Source of the DNA: CAYQNU01 sp964419055
GTDB taxonomy: Bacteria > Bacteroidota > Bacteroidia > Flavobacteriales_D > Parvicellaceae
Assembly (NCBI GenBank): GCA_964419055.1
Contig: CAYQNU010000004.1
Coordinates: forward strand, 153,330-217,329
DNA: 64,000 nt
Direction of reading: 5' to 3'
Under the pieces are notes generated by a model. That model worked only from the letters and a program-made list of their open reading frames with translations, was not told where the DNA came from and did not search any database. Below, piece by piece: positions 36,276 to 45,138 of this stretch (positions within the stretch are counted from its first letter, which is position 1; each line of letters opens with the position of its first letter). The position numbers were made by a program, and so were the translations under genes.

Positions 36276-37075
36276 TGAGTTTGAGTACCAACACAAATAA
36301 GACCGCTATTCGAACCATTGTGGTGGATGATGAGTTGTTGGCTCGTAAAAACCTCATCCTATTTTTACAAGAATTTTGTGAAGGCATTGACATCATTGGA
36401 GATGCAGATTCGTTGCAAACGGCTTATGATTTAATTGTAAAAAAACAACCCGATTTGGTGTTTTTAGATATCCGAATGCCCTCAGGAGCAGAAGGGTTTG
36501 ATTTGTTGCAAAAATTTGAAAACCCTACTTTTAAAGTGGTATTTGTAACCGCATTTAAAGACTATGCCATACAGGCATTTAAGGCAAATGCCATCGATTA
36601 CATTTTAAAACCTGTTGAAATTGAAGAACTGCAAAAAGTAGTAGAAAAAATCAAAAATTTAGCTCCTTCTACAGAAACCAATTTAGAAGTATCTCAGAAC
36701 TTATCACAACGTTTGGAAAATACGTATGAGGCTATTAAAGACAAAAAAATAACCCGCATTGCAATCAGTCATTCAAAAGGAATAAAGTTAGTGGAATTAG
36801 CTGCAATTAATTATTTGCAAGCCGATGGCAATTATACATGCATTCACTTTGCTGATAAAACAAAATTCTTTGATACCCGAACACTCAAAGTATATCAAGA
36901 ATTATTACCTGCACATCAATTTTTAAGAGTTCACAACTCTTACATCATCAACGCTGACTATATACACGAATACAACAACGAGAACGGTCCCGTTGTTGTA
37001 TTTAAAAATGGAGAAGAAGTACCGATTAGCAGAGCAAACTTACCCGCTTTTATAGAGTTTTGTAAGGGGCTGTAG
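36275..37075 (+). CDS. LytTR-family response regulator
   Basis: 266 residues. The receiver domain has Asp18-Asp19, phospho-acceptor Asp65 (LVFLDIRMP) and the Lys in YILKPVE; the LytTR DNA-binding domain spans about 160-262 (LAAINYLQADGNYTCIHFADKTKFF, LRVHNSYIINADYI). No histidine kinase gene is adjacent, so its partner is encoded elsewhere. The start is fused to the stop of the LEA-type gene. Its last 26 bp overlap the 3' end of the converging gene. Confidence 0.93.
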   Translation: MSLSTNTNKTAIRTIVVDDELLARKNLILFLQEFCEGIDIIGDADSLQTAYDLIVKKQPDLVFLDIRMPSGAEGFDLLQKFENPTFKVVFVTAFKDYAIQAFKANAIDYILKPVEIEELQKVVEKIKNLAPSTETNLEVSQNLSQRLENTYEAIKDKKITRIAISHSKGIKLVELAAINYLQADGNYTCIHFADKTKFFDTRTLKVYQELLPAHQFLRVHNSYIINADYIHEYNNENGPVVVFKNGEEVPISRANLPAFIEFCKGL

Positions 37076-38198
37076 AGGATTTTGATTTTTTGTTTTTTGT
37101 AATGTTAAATCCAACACTCAATCCCGATTGCCATCCGTCTTTATTAAACGAAGCAAATAGATTAATGGGAATGTTTAAGTAACCCGATGAAAACGTTTTT
37201 CCAACGCCTATTACCCAACCCAATGAAGCCATCGTTTCACCTCGGTTATCCATTCTTCTGGAAATAGGATACGGATTAGCTAATAAGTTTCCGTCAATAT
37301 CTCTTTGGTTCCATTGTGAAGCTAAAAACCATTTACCTTGACCTTCGTCATAGTAACTCTTGGCCGATTTTTCAATTCCGAAAGAGGGTCCAAAGGCAAA
37401 CTCCAATCCATTTTTAGAACTTCTAAATCCGTTCATCAAAACAAATTTTGGATTAAAAATACCTTGTTCAGGGCCACTTATTATGAACATTCCTTCGATC
37501 AAGGCATTGAAATTACCAGCACTCAAATACGCTTTTTCAAATTGGTAACCAAACTGTGAAAAAACAGGCACCGCATCCCAACCACCCTCACTTTCGGGAT
37601 CAGATAAACGATCAGCCATTTCGCCATGAACAATTGAAAGTCCAACACGTGGTCCGCTATTGCTAATTTTAGTTTTAGGTGTTTCGGGTGGTTGTTGGTA
37701 ATAAATTAAGGTATTTACGACATCCTCATTGTTATTTCGACCCAGCATTTTATTCATCGTGATTTGAATCATCAATTGCAATTCGTTGGGAACGTAAATA
37801 AATTCTTGAACAGCGGTCAAACAATATTTGTTTGTTGCCACATCCAACACTTTAAGATTCACTACTATTTTTTTACCAATGTTCTCAATGCTACCTGAAA
37901 AAACAAAGTCAACATTAATTGCACTTCCGATATTAAAAAGACATTCTTTACCGTAACATTCATTGAGTTGAATGTTTTTCTTAACCAATATTTCTTTTAA
38001 ATCGTGTTTGTCAAGAATGTTATAAAAACCCGTCTTTTCTAATTCTATTCGAAGCATATTGCCAGCCGTTTCGGGTGTAACCCCCACTTCAGTTGTGTAA
38101 AGGCTTAATACCACTGCAGATTTATCCGTTGCCCAACTCGTAGTTATAAAACTTACCGATGCGATAAGTGTACTCATCATGATTTTAATTGTTTTCAT
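37050..38198 (-). CDS. CsgG/TolB-like exported protein with barrel-like C terminus
   Basis: 382 residues. Signal peptide (MKTIKIMMSTLIASVSFITTSWA), then a domain (about 25-150) with VVLSLYTTEVGVTPETAGNMLRIELEKTGFYNILDK and VDFVFSGSIENIGKKIVVNLKVLDVATNK, the pattern of CsgG/TolB_N-type domains that sense or build outer-membrane pores. Residues about 190-375 look like outer-membrane strands (LSAGNFNALIEGMFIISG, LEFAFGPSFGIEKSA, GLSVGFNIT). The ATG at 38198 starts the signal peptide. Function unknown. Confidence 0.65.
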   Translation of the reverse strand: MKTIKIMMSTLIASVSFITTSWATDKSAVVLSLYTTEVGVTPETAGNMLRIELEKTGFYNILDKHDLKEILVKKNIQLNECYGKECLFNIGSAINVDFVFSGSIENIGKKIVVNLKVLDVATNKYCLTAVQEFIYVPNELQLMIQITMNKMLGRNNNEDVVNTLIYYQQPPETPKTKISNSGPRVGLSIVHGEMADRLSDPESEGGWDAVPVFSQFGYQFEKAYLSAGNFNALIEGMFIISGPEQGIFNPKFVLMNGFRSSKNGLEFAFGPSFGIEKSAKSYYDEGQGKWFLASQWNQRDIDGNLLANPYPISRRMDNRGETMASLGWVIGVGKTFSSGYLNIPINLFASFNKDGWQSGLSVGFNITKNKKSKSSTAPYKTL

Positions 38199-38346
38199 AA
38201 TTGTTTGATATTTTTGTTTAACGACACAAAGGTGAAACAATTAAAAATGATGGGAAATCGTAATTTTAATTTTTACGTATGTAAATATCGTTAAAAATAA
38301 ATAATAAATACTTGTTTTATAGTATATTGAAAATTTATATACGTAT

Positions 38347-39474
38347 TTATAAATACCTGCTAATAGACCTCATTAGTTGTGTCCAAGAAACTTTACCCCA
38401 ACCTTTTCCAAAGCGTAATACCATTATTTTTTTGACAGGGTCTATGGCTATTACCTGACCTAAGTGGCCTTGTGCAGCATAAATTACTTTATTCGGTTGG
38501 CTTTTATCAGAGGGACCAAAAAGCCACCATTGATTTTGATAAGGACTGCCGTAATTATCATCTTGAATTTGAATGGACTTTTGTACCCACTCTTTAGGCA
38601 CCACTTGATTCCCTTCCCAATTTCCTTCGTTCAAATATAATCTTCCAAATTTTGCAAAATCTTTGGCCACTGCATTTATGCAACAAAACGATTTCTCTCT
38701 ACCCTTTTTTCGATCCATTGACCAAGAGGCTGGATGAGTAGTACCTATTTTAGTCCAAATCTTCTCTTCCATATAAGCACTTACTGATTTTCCCGTTGCT
38801 GTTTCCAAGATATTTCCCAATAATTGAGTGCCAATGCTCACGTATTCAAATTTTTGTCCGGGTTCACCTTTAATTTTGAGATTACTAATGTGTCTATCCA
38901 AATTTCTACCATAATAACCTACTGCTACATTTCCAAAAGGATTGTAATAGCTCTCGTTGTAATCAATACCCGTTTCCATATCCAATAAGTGTTGAATGGT
39001 GATTTTTTCAAATCCTGGGTTTTTAAACAACTTGATATAATTAGTAATGGGTTCATCTAAACTTTTGATATGCCCTTCGTGTAACGCTATGCCAATCAAA
39101 GCAGAAATAAACGATTTAGAAACAGAAAAGGAAGTTACGATATCTTCTTCTGTGTAATTATTCCCATACCATTCATAGAGTAAGGTGTCACTTTTAAAAA
39201 CCATAAAAGCAACGGTCTTATTCTCTTCAAGTGTTTTTTCGAAATGACTTAATGAGGTGTACTTGTTTGAATACGTAATAATCTTAGAAATTCTTCCTGA
39301 ATCTATTTTTTCAATAAATTGGAAAGGATTTTCTGATTTCGAAATTTCTCTTTTTGGGAACTTTTTGTGATCATTGATATTAGCAAAATTGTATACAAAA
39401 AAACGCCCCACATGGCAACTTGATAGAAGTAAAATGGCAAACAAAATGAATATATATCTTAGCGCAAAAGTCAT
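38347..39474 (-). CDS. Serine hydrolase, beta-lactamase/class C-like lipoprotein
   Basis: 375 residues of the S12 (beta-lactamase-like) family. Lipoprotein signal ends LLLSSC (Cys20). The nucleophile motif SxxK is Ser117-Val-Ser-Lys120. A YxS motif (FEYVSIG) and the final GHLGQVIAI replace the third motif. Such proteins are periplasmic esterases, D-aminopeptidases or penicillin-binding proteins; the substrate cannot be told from sequence. A Cys pair (SFCCINAVAKDFAKFGRLYL) sits mid-protein. Divergent from the PA-domain gene. Confidence 0.88.
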   Translation of the reverse strand: MTFALRYIFILFAILLLSSCHVGRFFVYNFANINDHKKFPKREISKSENPFQFIEKIDSGRISKIITYSNKYTSLSHFEKTLEENKTVAFMVFKSDTLLYEWYGNNYTEEDIVTSFSVSKSFISALIGIALHEGHIKSLDEPITNYIKLFKNPGFEKITIQHLLDMETGIDYNESYYNPFGNVAVGYYGRNLDRHISNLKIKGEPGQKFEYVSIGTQLLGNILETATGKSVSAYMEEKIWTKIGTTHPASWSMDRKKGREKSFCCINAVAKDFAKFGRLYLNEGNWEGNQVVPKEWVQKSIQIQDDNYGSPYQNQWWLFGPSDKSQPNKVIYAAQGHLGQVIAIDPVKKIMVLRFGKGWGKVSWTQLMRSISRYL

Positions 39475-39557
39475 AACAAAAACCTTAAATAACCGTATAA
39501 AAAGTTAACACATTCCTTCAAAATTAAAAAAATAATAACCTAAAATTAATTTTTATG

Positions 39558-39565
39558 TATATTTG
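39558..39565 (+). promoter_or_regulatory. -7 box of the PA-domain gene (TATATTTG)
   Basis: Exact TAnnTTTG match 25 bp before the ATG at 39591. No good TTG at -33. Confidence 0.5.
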
Positions 39566-39590
39566 TATTCAATAACCTTAAAAATTACAT

Positions 39591-41300
39591 ATGAAAAAAT
39601 TACTACTAACTTTTGGTCTTGTCGGAATGTTTTCGGCAACTCAGGCTCAAATAATCTTTGCTGTAGAAGCTCCTGCTTCCATTGCCGGAGGTTATGATTT
39701 TAACTTATCTTCAAACGGATGGGCATTTCCAGATATGTCATTAGCTGCTAATGCGGTATTAGATACAGTAATGCTTGCTGATGATGGAACAGCTGGTGAT
39801 TCATTAGCGTGTAATACATTGGTTAATGATTTAACGGGTAAAATTGCTATATTGTATAGAGGTACTTGTGAATTTGGAGCTAAAGCATTAAATGCTCAAA
39901 ACGCTGGAGCTGTTGCTGTTATTATCATTAATAACATACCTGGCGCACCAGTACCAATGGGAGCTGGTGCTTCTGGAGCCAATGTTATTATTCCTGCCAT
40001 TATGATCTCACAAGCGGATGGAGCTATTCTTAGAGCTCGTTTAGACGCTGGTGATGATGTAGTTGCTTTCATTGGTAGCAAAACAAATTATTACGCTGAC
40101 GATTTAGGATTTTACTCTCGTAATACTTTAAAACCTAAAAGTTCAGCGATTCAATCAGCTTTAGCTCAAAACGCTTCGGAATTTGACGTTCAATTAGGAG
40201 CTTGGGTTTTTAATTACGGTCAAAATGATCAAACTGGTATTACCTTAAGTGCTGATGTATCTTTAAGTGGCTCTTCATTATACAACCCTACTTCATCTTC
40301 ATTTGATTTATTATCTGGTGATAGTGTATATGTAACATTACCGGCATTTTCACAATCTTCTTACACTGCAGGTTTATATACATTAACATACGAAATTAAT
40401 TATGCTACTGCAGATGATTACGCTTCTGACAACACTGTAAGCAGTGATTTCTTAATCTCTCAAAATATTTATGCAGTGGCTGAATTAGATCCAAGTGGTG
40501 TGCCAGTTAGTGCATCTGGGATTAGACCTTCTACAAATAACAATAGTTTTTCTGCTTGTGTTGTATTTAGAAATTCAAATGCTTCGCGTTTGGCACCAGT
40601 AGGTTTAACTTTTTCAGCTTCTACAGCAACCAATTCAGGTAACACATTGGATGGAGAAGTGATTTCAGTAACTGCTTACGAGTGGAACGATGTTTTTACA
40701 GATTTGAATGATGCTGGATTAGCATTCAGTAATTTAGTAACTAAAGCAGCTGGAGAATATTCTTATGACGCTGATGATCAAGGAGAATTCAAATTCGCTC
40801 CATTTGATGGTTCATTTGTTATGGCTGATAATCAACGTTATTTATTTTGTGCTACCACTTTTAATGTAAATGTTTTCTTAGGATTTGATTCTAATATCAA
40901 CTATGATTTGAATGAAAACACCTACTTACAACCATTAATGGCTATTGAATCGGATGGTGCTTTCTCATTAGGATTTACCAATCCAACTTACCCTGCAATT
41001 GTTGTACATACAGTTCCTGCTGCTGCTGTGGGTATTGAAGAAAACAAAGAAGTTTCGGTTACACCTTACCCTAACCCTTCACAAAACTTTGTAAACATTC
41101 CGATGAATGATTTCAAAGGTGAAGCAACGTTAACCATTACTGATCTTGCTGGTAAAGCAGTAGGTTCACAAAAAATCAATGCTACTGAAAACAACACTTT
41201 AAAAGTGAACATTTCAGATTTAAGCAACGGTGTTTATGTGTTTAACTTAAAAGCTGCTAATGGAACAACTAGCGTATTTAACGTTATTGTTTCAAAATAG
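39591..41300 (+). CDS. Secreted protein with PA domain and type IX (type A) sorting tail
   Basis: 569 residues. Signal peptide (MKKLLLTFGLVGMFSATQAQ); a protease-associated domain at about 60-165 (GKIAILYRGTCEFGAKALNAQNAGAVAVIIIN, VIIPAIMISQADG); a beta-rich middle part; and a type A sorting domain at about 485-569 (VTPYPNPSQNFVNI, LTITDLAGKAVG, LSNGVYVFNLKA, VFNVIVSK). PA domains usually accompany proteases, yet no peptidase domain follows, so it may bind substrate only. Exported to the surface by the type IX system. Confidence 0.9.
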   Translation: MKKLLLTFGLVGMFSATQAQIIFAVEAPASIAGGYDFNLSSNGWAFPDMSLAANAVLDTVMLADDGTAGDSLACNTLVNDLTGKIAILYRGTCEFGAKALNAQNAGAVAVIIINNIPGAPVPMGAGASGANVIIPAIMISQADGAILRARLDAGDDVVAFIGSKTNYYADDLGFYSRNTLKPKSSAIQSALAQNASEFDVQLGAWVFNYGQNDQTGITLSADVSLSGSSLYNPTSSSFDLLSGDSVYVTLPAFSQSSYTAGLYTLTYEINYATADDYASDNTVSSDFLISQNIYAVAELDPSGVPVSASGIRPSTNNNSFSACVVFRNSNASRLAPVGLTFSASTATNSGNTLDGEVISVTAYEWNDVFTDLNDAGLAFSNLVTKAAGEYSYDADDQGEFKFAPFDGSFVMADNQRYLFCATTFNVNVFLGFDSNINYDLNENTYLQPLMAIESDGAFSLGFTNPTYPAIVVHTVPAAAVGIEENKEVSVTPYPNPSQNFVNIPMNDFKGEATLTITDLAGKAVGSQKINATENNTLKVNISDLSNGVYVFNLKAANGTTSVFNVIVSK

Positions 41301-41330
41301 TAATTCATAATAAATACTACTTTTAATAAA

Positions 41331-41362
41331 AAAAGTCCTAACGAAATATCGTTAGGACTTTT
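41331..41362. terminator. Bidirectional terminator
   Basis: A perfect 14-bp stem (41331-41344 with 41349-41362) and loop AATA, flanked by A and T runs, between converging genes. Serves both. Confidence 0.92.
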
Positions 41363-41400
41363 TTTATGCTTGAAACATTCGGCACCTTAAAAGAACGGTA

Positions 41401-41991
41401 TTATTCGCACTCTTTACGCAAAAATTCTATCAGCTTGGCAACTGCCTTTCCCCTGTGGCTAATTTGGTTTTTTTCTTCAAGTGTAAACGATGCGAAAGTT
41501 CTGTCACTTCCATTGGGTTTAAAAATCGGATCATAACCAAAACCCTTGTCTCCCGATTTTTCCATCGTGATTTCTCCGTAGACTTCTCCTTCAAATAAAT
41601 GTTCCTGTCCCCTCCAAATTAAGGCAATAATGGTTTTAAAATGGGCATTACGATTGGTCTCGTAGTGTAACTTATATAATACCAAATCCATGTTTTCATT
41701 ACTGTCCCTTTGTTCGCCCGCATAACGTGCTGAATAAACTCCTGGTTCACCATTCAATGCATCAATTAATAACCCTGTGTCATCAGCAAAACAATCCAAT
41801 CCATATTTCTCATAAATAAAACGAGCCTTTTGGAGGGCATTACCTTCTAATGTGTTTTGAGTTTCGGGTAATTCTTCAAAGCACCCAATCTCATTCAATG
41901 AAACCAATTGAAATTCAGCTCCTAATTGACTGGATAATTCAGTTATTTTATGTGCATTATTAGTAGCAAATACAATTTTGTGTGGTTTCAT
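41401..41991 (-). CDS. rdgB: Non-canonical purine NTP pyrophosphatase (RdgB/HAM1)
   Basis: 196 residues. Start motif KIVFATNNAHKITEL, substrate motif CFADDTGLLIDALNGEPGVYSARYAGE and C-terminal GDKGFGYDPIFKP...FASFTLEEKNQISHRGKA are complete. It hydrolyses dITP, XTP and ITP to keep damaged purines out of nucleic acids. The ATG at 41991 is used; homologues start at this point. Confidence 0.96.
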   Translation of the reverse strand: MKPHKIVFATNNAHKITELSSQLGAEFQLVSLNEIGCFEELPETQNTLEGNALQKARFIYEKYGLDCFADDTGLLIDALNGEPGVYSARYAGEQRDSNENMDLVLYKLHYETNRNAHFKTIIALIWRGQEHLFEGEVYGEITMEKSGDKGFGYDPIFKPNGSDRTFASFTLEEKNQISHRGKAVAKLIEFLRKECE

Positions 41992-42190
41992 AGGTTCAAG
42001 TAATATGATTAGCACCCGAAATTACATCAATATTCGTTATTTTGAGTCCATCATGATCATTTTTATCAATTAAAATCAAAGTGATTTATGTAAGGAATAA
42101 GCTGAACTGTATAAAATATTCTTAGGTATTTAACAAACCTTTGTTGGACGAAAAGTGAAATCATTTTTCCATTCATTAACACTTAAATAT

Positions 42191-42346
42191 ATGTCAAATT
42201 TACTTTACACGATTGCGATCATTCTCATCATTTTTTGGGCAATAGGTTTCATCGGATACAATGCTTCCGGCATCATTCACATTTTGTTGGTAATTGCTGT
42301 AATTGCAATTTTAGTAAGGATAATTAGTGGAGATAAGGTTGTATAA
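42191..42346 (+). CDS. Small membrane protein, lmo0937 family
   Basis: 51 residues with two hydrophobic helices: MSNLLYTIAIILIIFWAIGF and IIHILLVIAVIAILVRIISG. This is the lmo0937/DUF5670 family of very small membrane proteins, often stress-linked; mechanism unknown. The ATG at 42191 matches family starts. Its stop lies one base from the stop of proC on the other strand. Confidence 0.85.
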   Translation: MSNLLYTIAIILIIFWAIGFIGYNASGIIHILLVIAVIAILVRIISGDKVV

Positions 42347-42347
42347 T

Positions 42348-43145
42348 TTATTTATACAACTCCTTAGCTTTTTCAGCTGATGTGGTTATTCCTTTTATAA
42401 AAGCAGAACTAAATCCACTGTGTTCCATATGATTTAAACCTGCAATGGTGCAGCCTTTTGGCGAAGTCACTTTATCAATTTCTTCTTCAGGATGAGAGTG
42501 GTTTTCTAATAATAACATTGCCGCTCCTTTAGCAGTTTGAGCTGCCATTAGCAAAGCATCTTCTGCATGAAAGTCGATTTCTGTTCCTCCTTGAGTGGCT
42601 GCACGAATGGCGCGCAAGAAAAAAGCAATTCCACAAGCATTTAATGCGGTGGCTGATGTCATTTTATCCTCATTAATCACAATAGTTTTTCCTACGTTTT
42701 CAAAAATCGCCTGTGTTTGAGAAATAGCTGTTTGATTATCTTCGGCTCCGGCAATGCAGGTCATCGATTGCATAATAGAAATAGCGGTATTGGGCATCGC
42801 TCTTACAACCGTTTTATCTTTTCCAATAATAGCTTGGATATTATGAATGCTAACACCTGTAACGACCGAAATAATGAGTTGACCAGCCTTAATTGCATCT
42901 TTTATTTCATGAAGTACCTCATTAATTTTTTGTGGTAAAACGGCTATGATTAGTATTTCAGATGAACTAACTACCTCTATATTGTTTGAGGTGATTTGTG
43001 TCCCCAACGCTTTTAAATCACTCAACGAATCAATATTTCGTTTACTCAAAAGTAGCTCTTCGGCCTTAAAAGCAGCTGATTTTACTAGACCTTTTGCCAA
43101 GGCAGAACCTAAATTACCCCCTCCTATTATTCCAATTTTATTCAT
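42348..43145 (-). CDS. proC: Pyrroline-5-carboxylate reductase
   Basis: 265 residues. N-terminal Rossmann motif IGIIGGGNLGSALAKGL, central VVRAMPNTAISI, and the C-terminal helical domain with SPKGCTIAGLNHMEHSGF. It makes L-proline from pyrroline-5-carboxylate with NAD(P)H. proA and proB are not here. The ATG is only 2-3 bp from an inverted heptamer array (43148-43235) that occupies the whole upstream gap, so its promoter and leader must lie in or beyond that array. Confidence 0.96.
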   Translation of the reverse strand: MNKIGIIGGGNLGSALAKGLVKSAAFKAEELLLSKRNIDSLSDLKALGTQITSNNIEVVSSSEILIIAVLPQKINEVLHEIKDAIKAGQLIISVVTGVSIHNIQAIIGKDKTVVRAMPNTAISIMQSMTCIAGAEDNQTAISQTQAIFENVGKTIVINEDKMTSATALNACGIAFFLRAIRAATQGGTEIDFHAEDALLMAAQTAKGAAMLLLENHSHPEEEIDKVTSPKGCTIAGLNHMEHSGFSSAFIKGITTSAEKAKELYK

Positions 43146-43147
43146 TA

Positions 43148-43235
43148 TTTAGACGTTAGATTTTAGATGTTAGATGCTAGATGCTAGATACTAGATTTTT
43201 AAATCTTCCGTCTACCATCTAAAATCTACAATCAT
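43148..43235. repeat. Inverted degenerate heptamer array (NNTAGAT / ATCTNNN)
   Basis: Seven 7-nt words in register on the plus strand (TTTAGAC, GTTAGAT, TTTAGAT, GTTAGAT, GCTAGAT, GCTAGAT, ACTAGAT; 43148-43196), a 6-bp spacer, then four reverse words (ATCTTCC, GTCTACC, ATCTAAA, ATCTACA; 43203-43230). A 13-bp perfect stem joins 43157-43169 with 43216-43228 and continues inward with mismatches at the variable positions. It fills the whole gap between proC and the LysM gene. Confidence 0.85.
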
Positions 43236-45125
43236 TTAATTTACCACTTTCACTCTGTAGTTATCGTATTGAATAATGCGAACAGCTCCGTTTTCATAAC
43301 CACTGTTGGCGTCTACTTTTCTGTATTGACTGTTAAAGGACAACCCATTATCATTGAGATGCTGGTATTGTCCGGCATATCCTTTACCATAAAGAAATAA
43401 ACCTTTCAAATTTACAAATGCCGCATCAAACATATTAAAGGCGTAACTGTCTGGGTCGGTTCCAAACGAGCTACGATACTGGCGAATAAACTTATTTATT
43501 TCGGGTTGAGTATAATCAATAAAACTACCTGTACATAAATGAAAATTATATCGATTTTTAAATTTTTCATCTATCGTTTCAAAGGTCAACCACTCTTCCA
43601 GACCAAACACTTTAATTTGATATTTAGTATATGGATTTTTATTTCCGGTAGTGTTTAACTTAGTAACAAAACTGCTTACGTGTCCTAAATCTTCGGAAGG
43701 AACAACAATTACATTCACTTTGGTGGCTGACATCAAACTTTCAACACCCGTAAGGCTGCTTCCCGAACCCATATTGGTGCTGCGGATGGAATCATGCGTG
43801 CGACCAGCATATTTTTTCACCTCCGTGTTAAAAGCTTTTAAAAATGCTGCATAATTATCGTTTTCGCGGGATGTATTTTTGTTTTTTACCAAAATAACAT
43901 TTTCTTGATGATAATTCTTTGCTACAAATTGTGCCATGTAGGTAATCTGCGTATGCACGGATGCCGTTGCTTTTGTAATGAAAGGATTATTGAATAATGC
44001 TTTATTTGAAACAGGGACAGGGATAATGTTTTGAATTTTTTGTTGACGAGCAAATAAAGAAACTTGTTTTATTTGAACTGGAAATAATGGCCCAAAAATG
44101 ATATCCATATTTTTCAACTCTGGTTTAGTTAACAATTGCGCTACAGAAGCAGAGTCATTTCGAGTATCGTAAAAACTAACATTAACATTCATTCCTGCCT
44201 TCTTAAGAGAATCGATGGCCATCATCATCCCATTTCTGAAACCAAGAGACATAACTGTATAACTATAATACGGGCAATCACCAATTGGCGGACATTTTGA
44301 GCGAAGGTTTCTATTTTCAGCTGTATTGAAGGGCAGCATAACAGCTATATTATATACCTCTTTATAAACGGTTGGTTGTGTATTCTGATTAACATTAACC
44401 ACCGGATTTGAGGTAGAATTGGTGATTATTTTTTTAGGAACAATGACACGAATTTGATTGCCTTTTTTCAATCCTTCTGCTAACCCATTGTTAGCATCTT
44501 TGATGCTTTGTTCGGTTACATCAAATTGTTTAGCCAATGAAAATAACGTTTGCCCCGCTTCCACTTTATGTAAAATCACACTGTCTTTTGGACCCACAGT
44601 TGGGTTAACAGGATTTTTAACCAACGGAACTACTTCATTGGTTTTATTAGCATTTTTGGTAGGGACTTTTACTTTATCACCAATTTGTAAGCCTTTTGAT
44701 TTATCTGGGTTGGCAGCAACTAATTCATTGAAATCAACACTGTATTTTTTGGAAATAGAATACATCGTTTCACCCGCAACAACGGTATGAATAATTACAG
44801 AATCTGATGGATTTGTAGTGGTTGTATTGGTAGTGGCAGGTTCACCTTGAATAGATTCTACAGGTGTTGAAGTAGTTGCTGTAGCAGAAGGAATCAACAA
44901 TTGTTGTCCAACAGCAATTCCTGCTTCTGCACCTACATTATTATTTGTAATATCTGCGATACTTACCGAATATAATTTACTAATACCATACAACGTTTGT
45001 CCCTTCTCAACTTTATGGATATAGAACTTTTTTCCATCCACAACTTTGGTTGGTGCTACATTTGGTTGTGCAAAATAAGGCAGTGATAACCCCAAAAAGA
45101 ACAGTAAAAAAATACAATACTTCAT
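43236..45125 (-). CDS. LysM-repeat protein with periplasmic receptor-like domain
   Basis: About 629 residues. Signal peptide (MKYCIFLLFFLGLSLPYFAQ); three LysM domains at about 33-80, 108-155 and 180-225 (KVEKGQTLYGISKLY, TVVAGETMYSISKKY, KVEAGQTLFSLAKQF) that bind peptidoglycan; then a type 1 periplasmic-binding-like domain (about 255-620: YNIAVMLPFNTAEN, DIIFGPLFPVQIKQVSLFA, VIVVPSEDLGHVSSFVTKLN). It may sense or hold a ligand at the cell wall. It starts 13 bp after guaA on the same strand. Confidence 0.88.
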   Translation of the reverse strand: MKYCIFLLFFLGLSLPYFAQPNVAPTKVVDGKKFYIHKVEKGQTLYGISKLYSVSIADITNNNVGAEAGIAVGQQLLIPSATATTSTPVESIQGEPATTNTTTTNPSDSVIIHTVVAGETMYSISKKYSVDFNELVAANPDKSKGLQIGDKVKVPTKNANKTNEVVPLVKNPVNPTVGPKDSVILHKVEAGQTLFSLAKQFDVTEQSIKDANNGLAEGLKKGNQIRVIVPKKIITNSTSNPVVNVNQNTQPTVYKEVYNIAVMLPFNTAENRNLRSKCPPIGDCPYYSYTVMSLGFRNGMMMAIDSLKKAGMNVNVSFYDTRNDSASVAQLLTKPELKNMDIIFGPLFPVQIKQVSLFARQQKIQNIIPVPVSNKALFNNPFITKATASVHTQITYMAQFVAKNYHQENVILVKNKNTSRENDNYAAFLKAFNTEVKKYAGRTHDSIRSTNMGSGSSLTGVESLMSATKVNVIVVPSEDLGHVSSFVTKLNTTGNKNPYTKYQIKVFGLEEWLTFETIDEKFKNRYNFHLCTGSFIDYTQPEINKFIRQYRSSFGTDPDSYAFNMFDAAFVNLKGLFLYGKGYAGQYQHLNDNGLSFNSQYRKVDANSGYENGAVRIIQYDNYRVKVVN

Positions 45126-45138
45126 ATAAAATGAATTT

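Noticed and set aside
36275..37075. Complete two-component system
   Set aside because: Only the regulator is present; no histidine kinase gene on either side.
43148..43235. Simple microsatellite
   Set aside because: Words differ at two fixed positions and the two halves are inverted, unlike slippage repeats of identical units.
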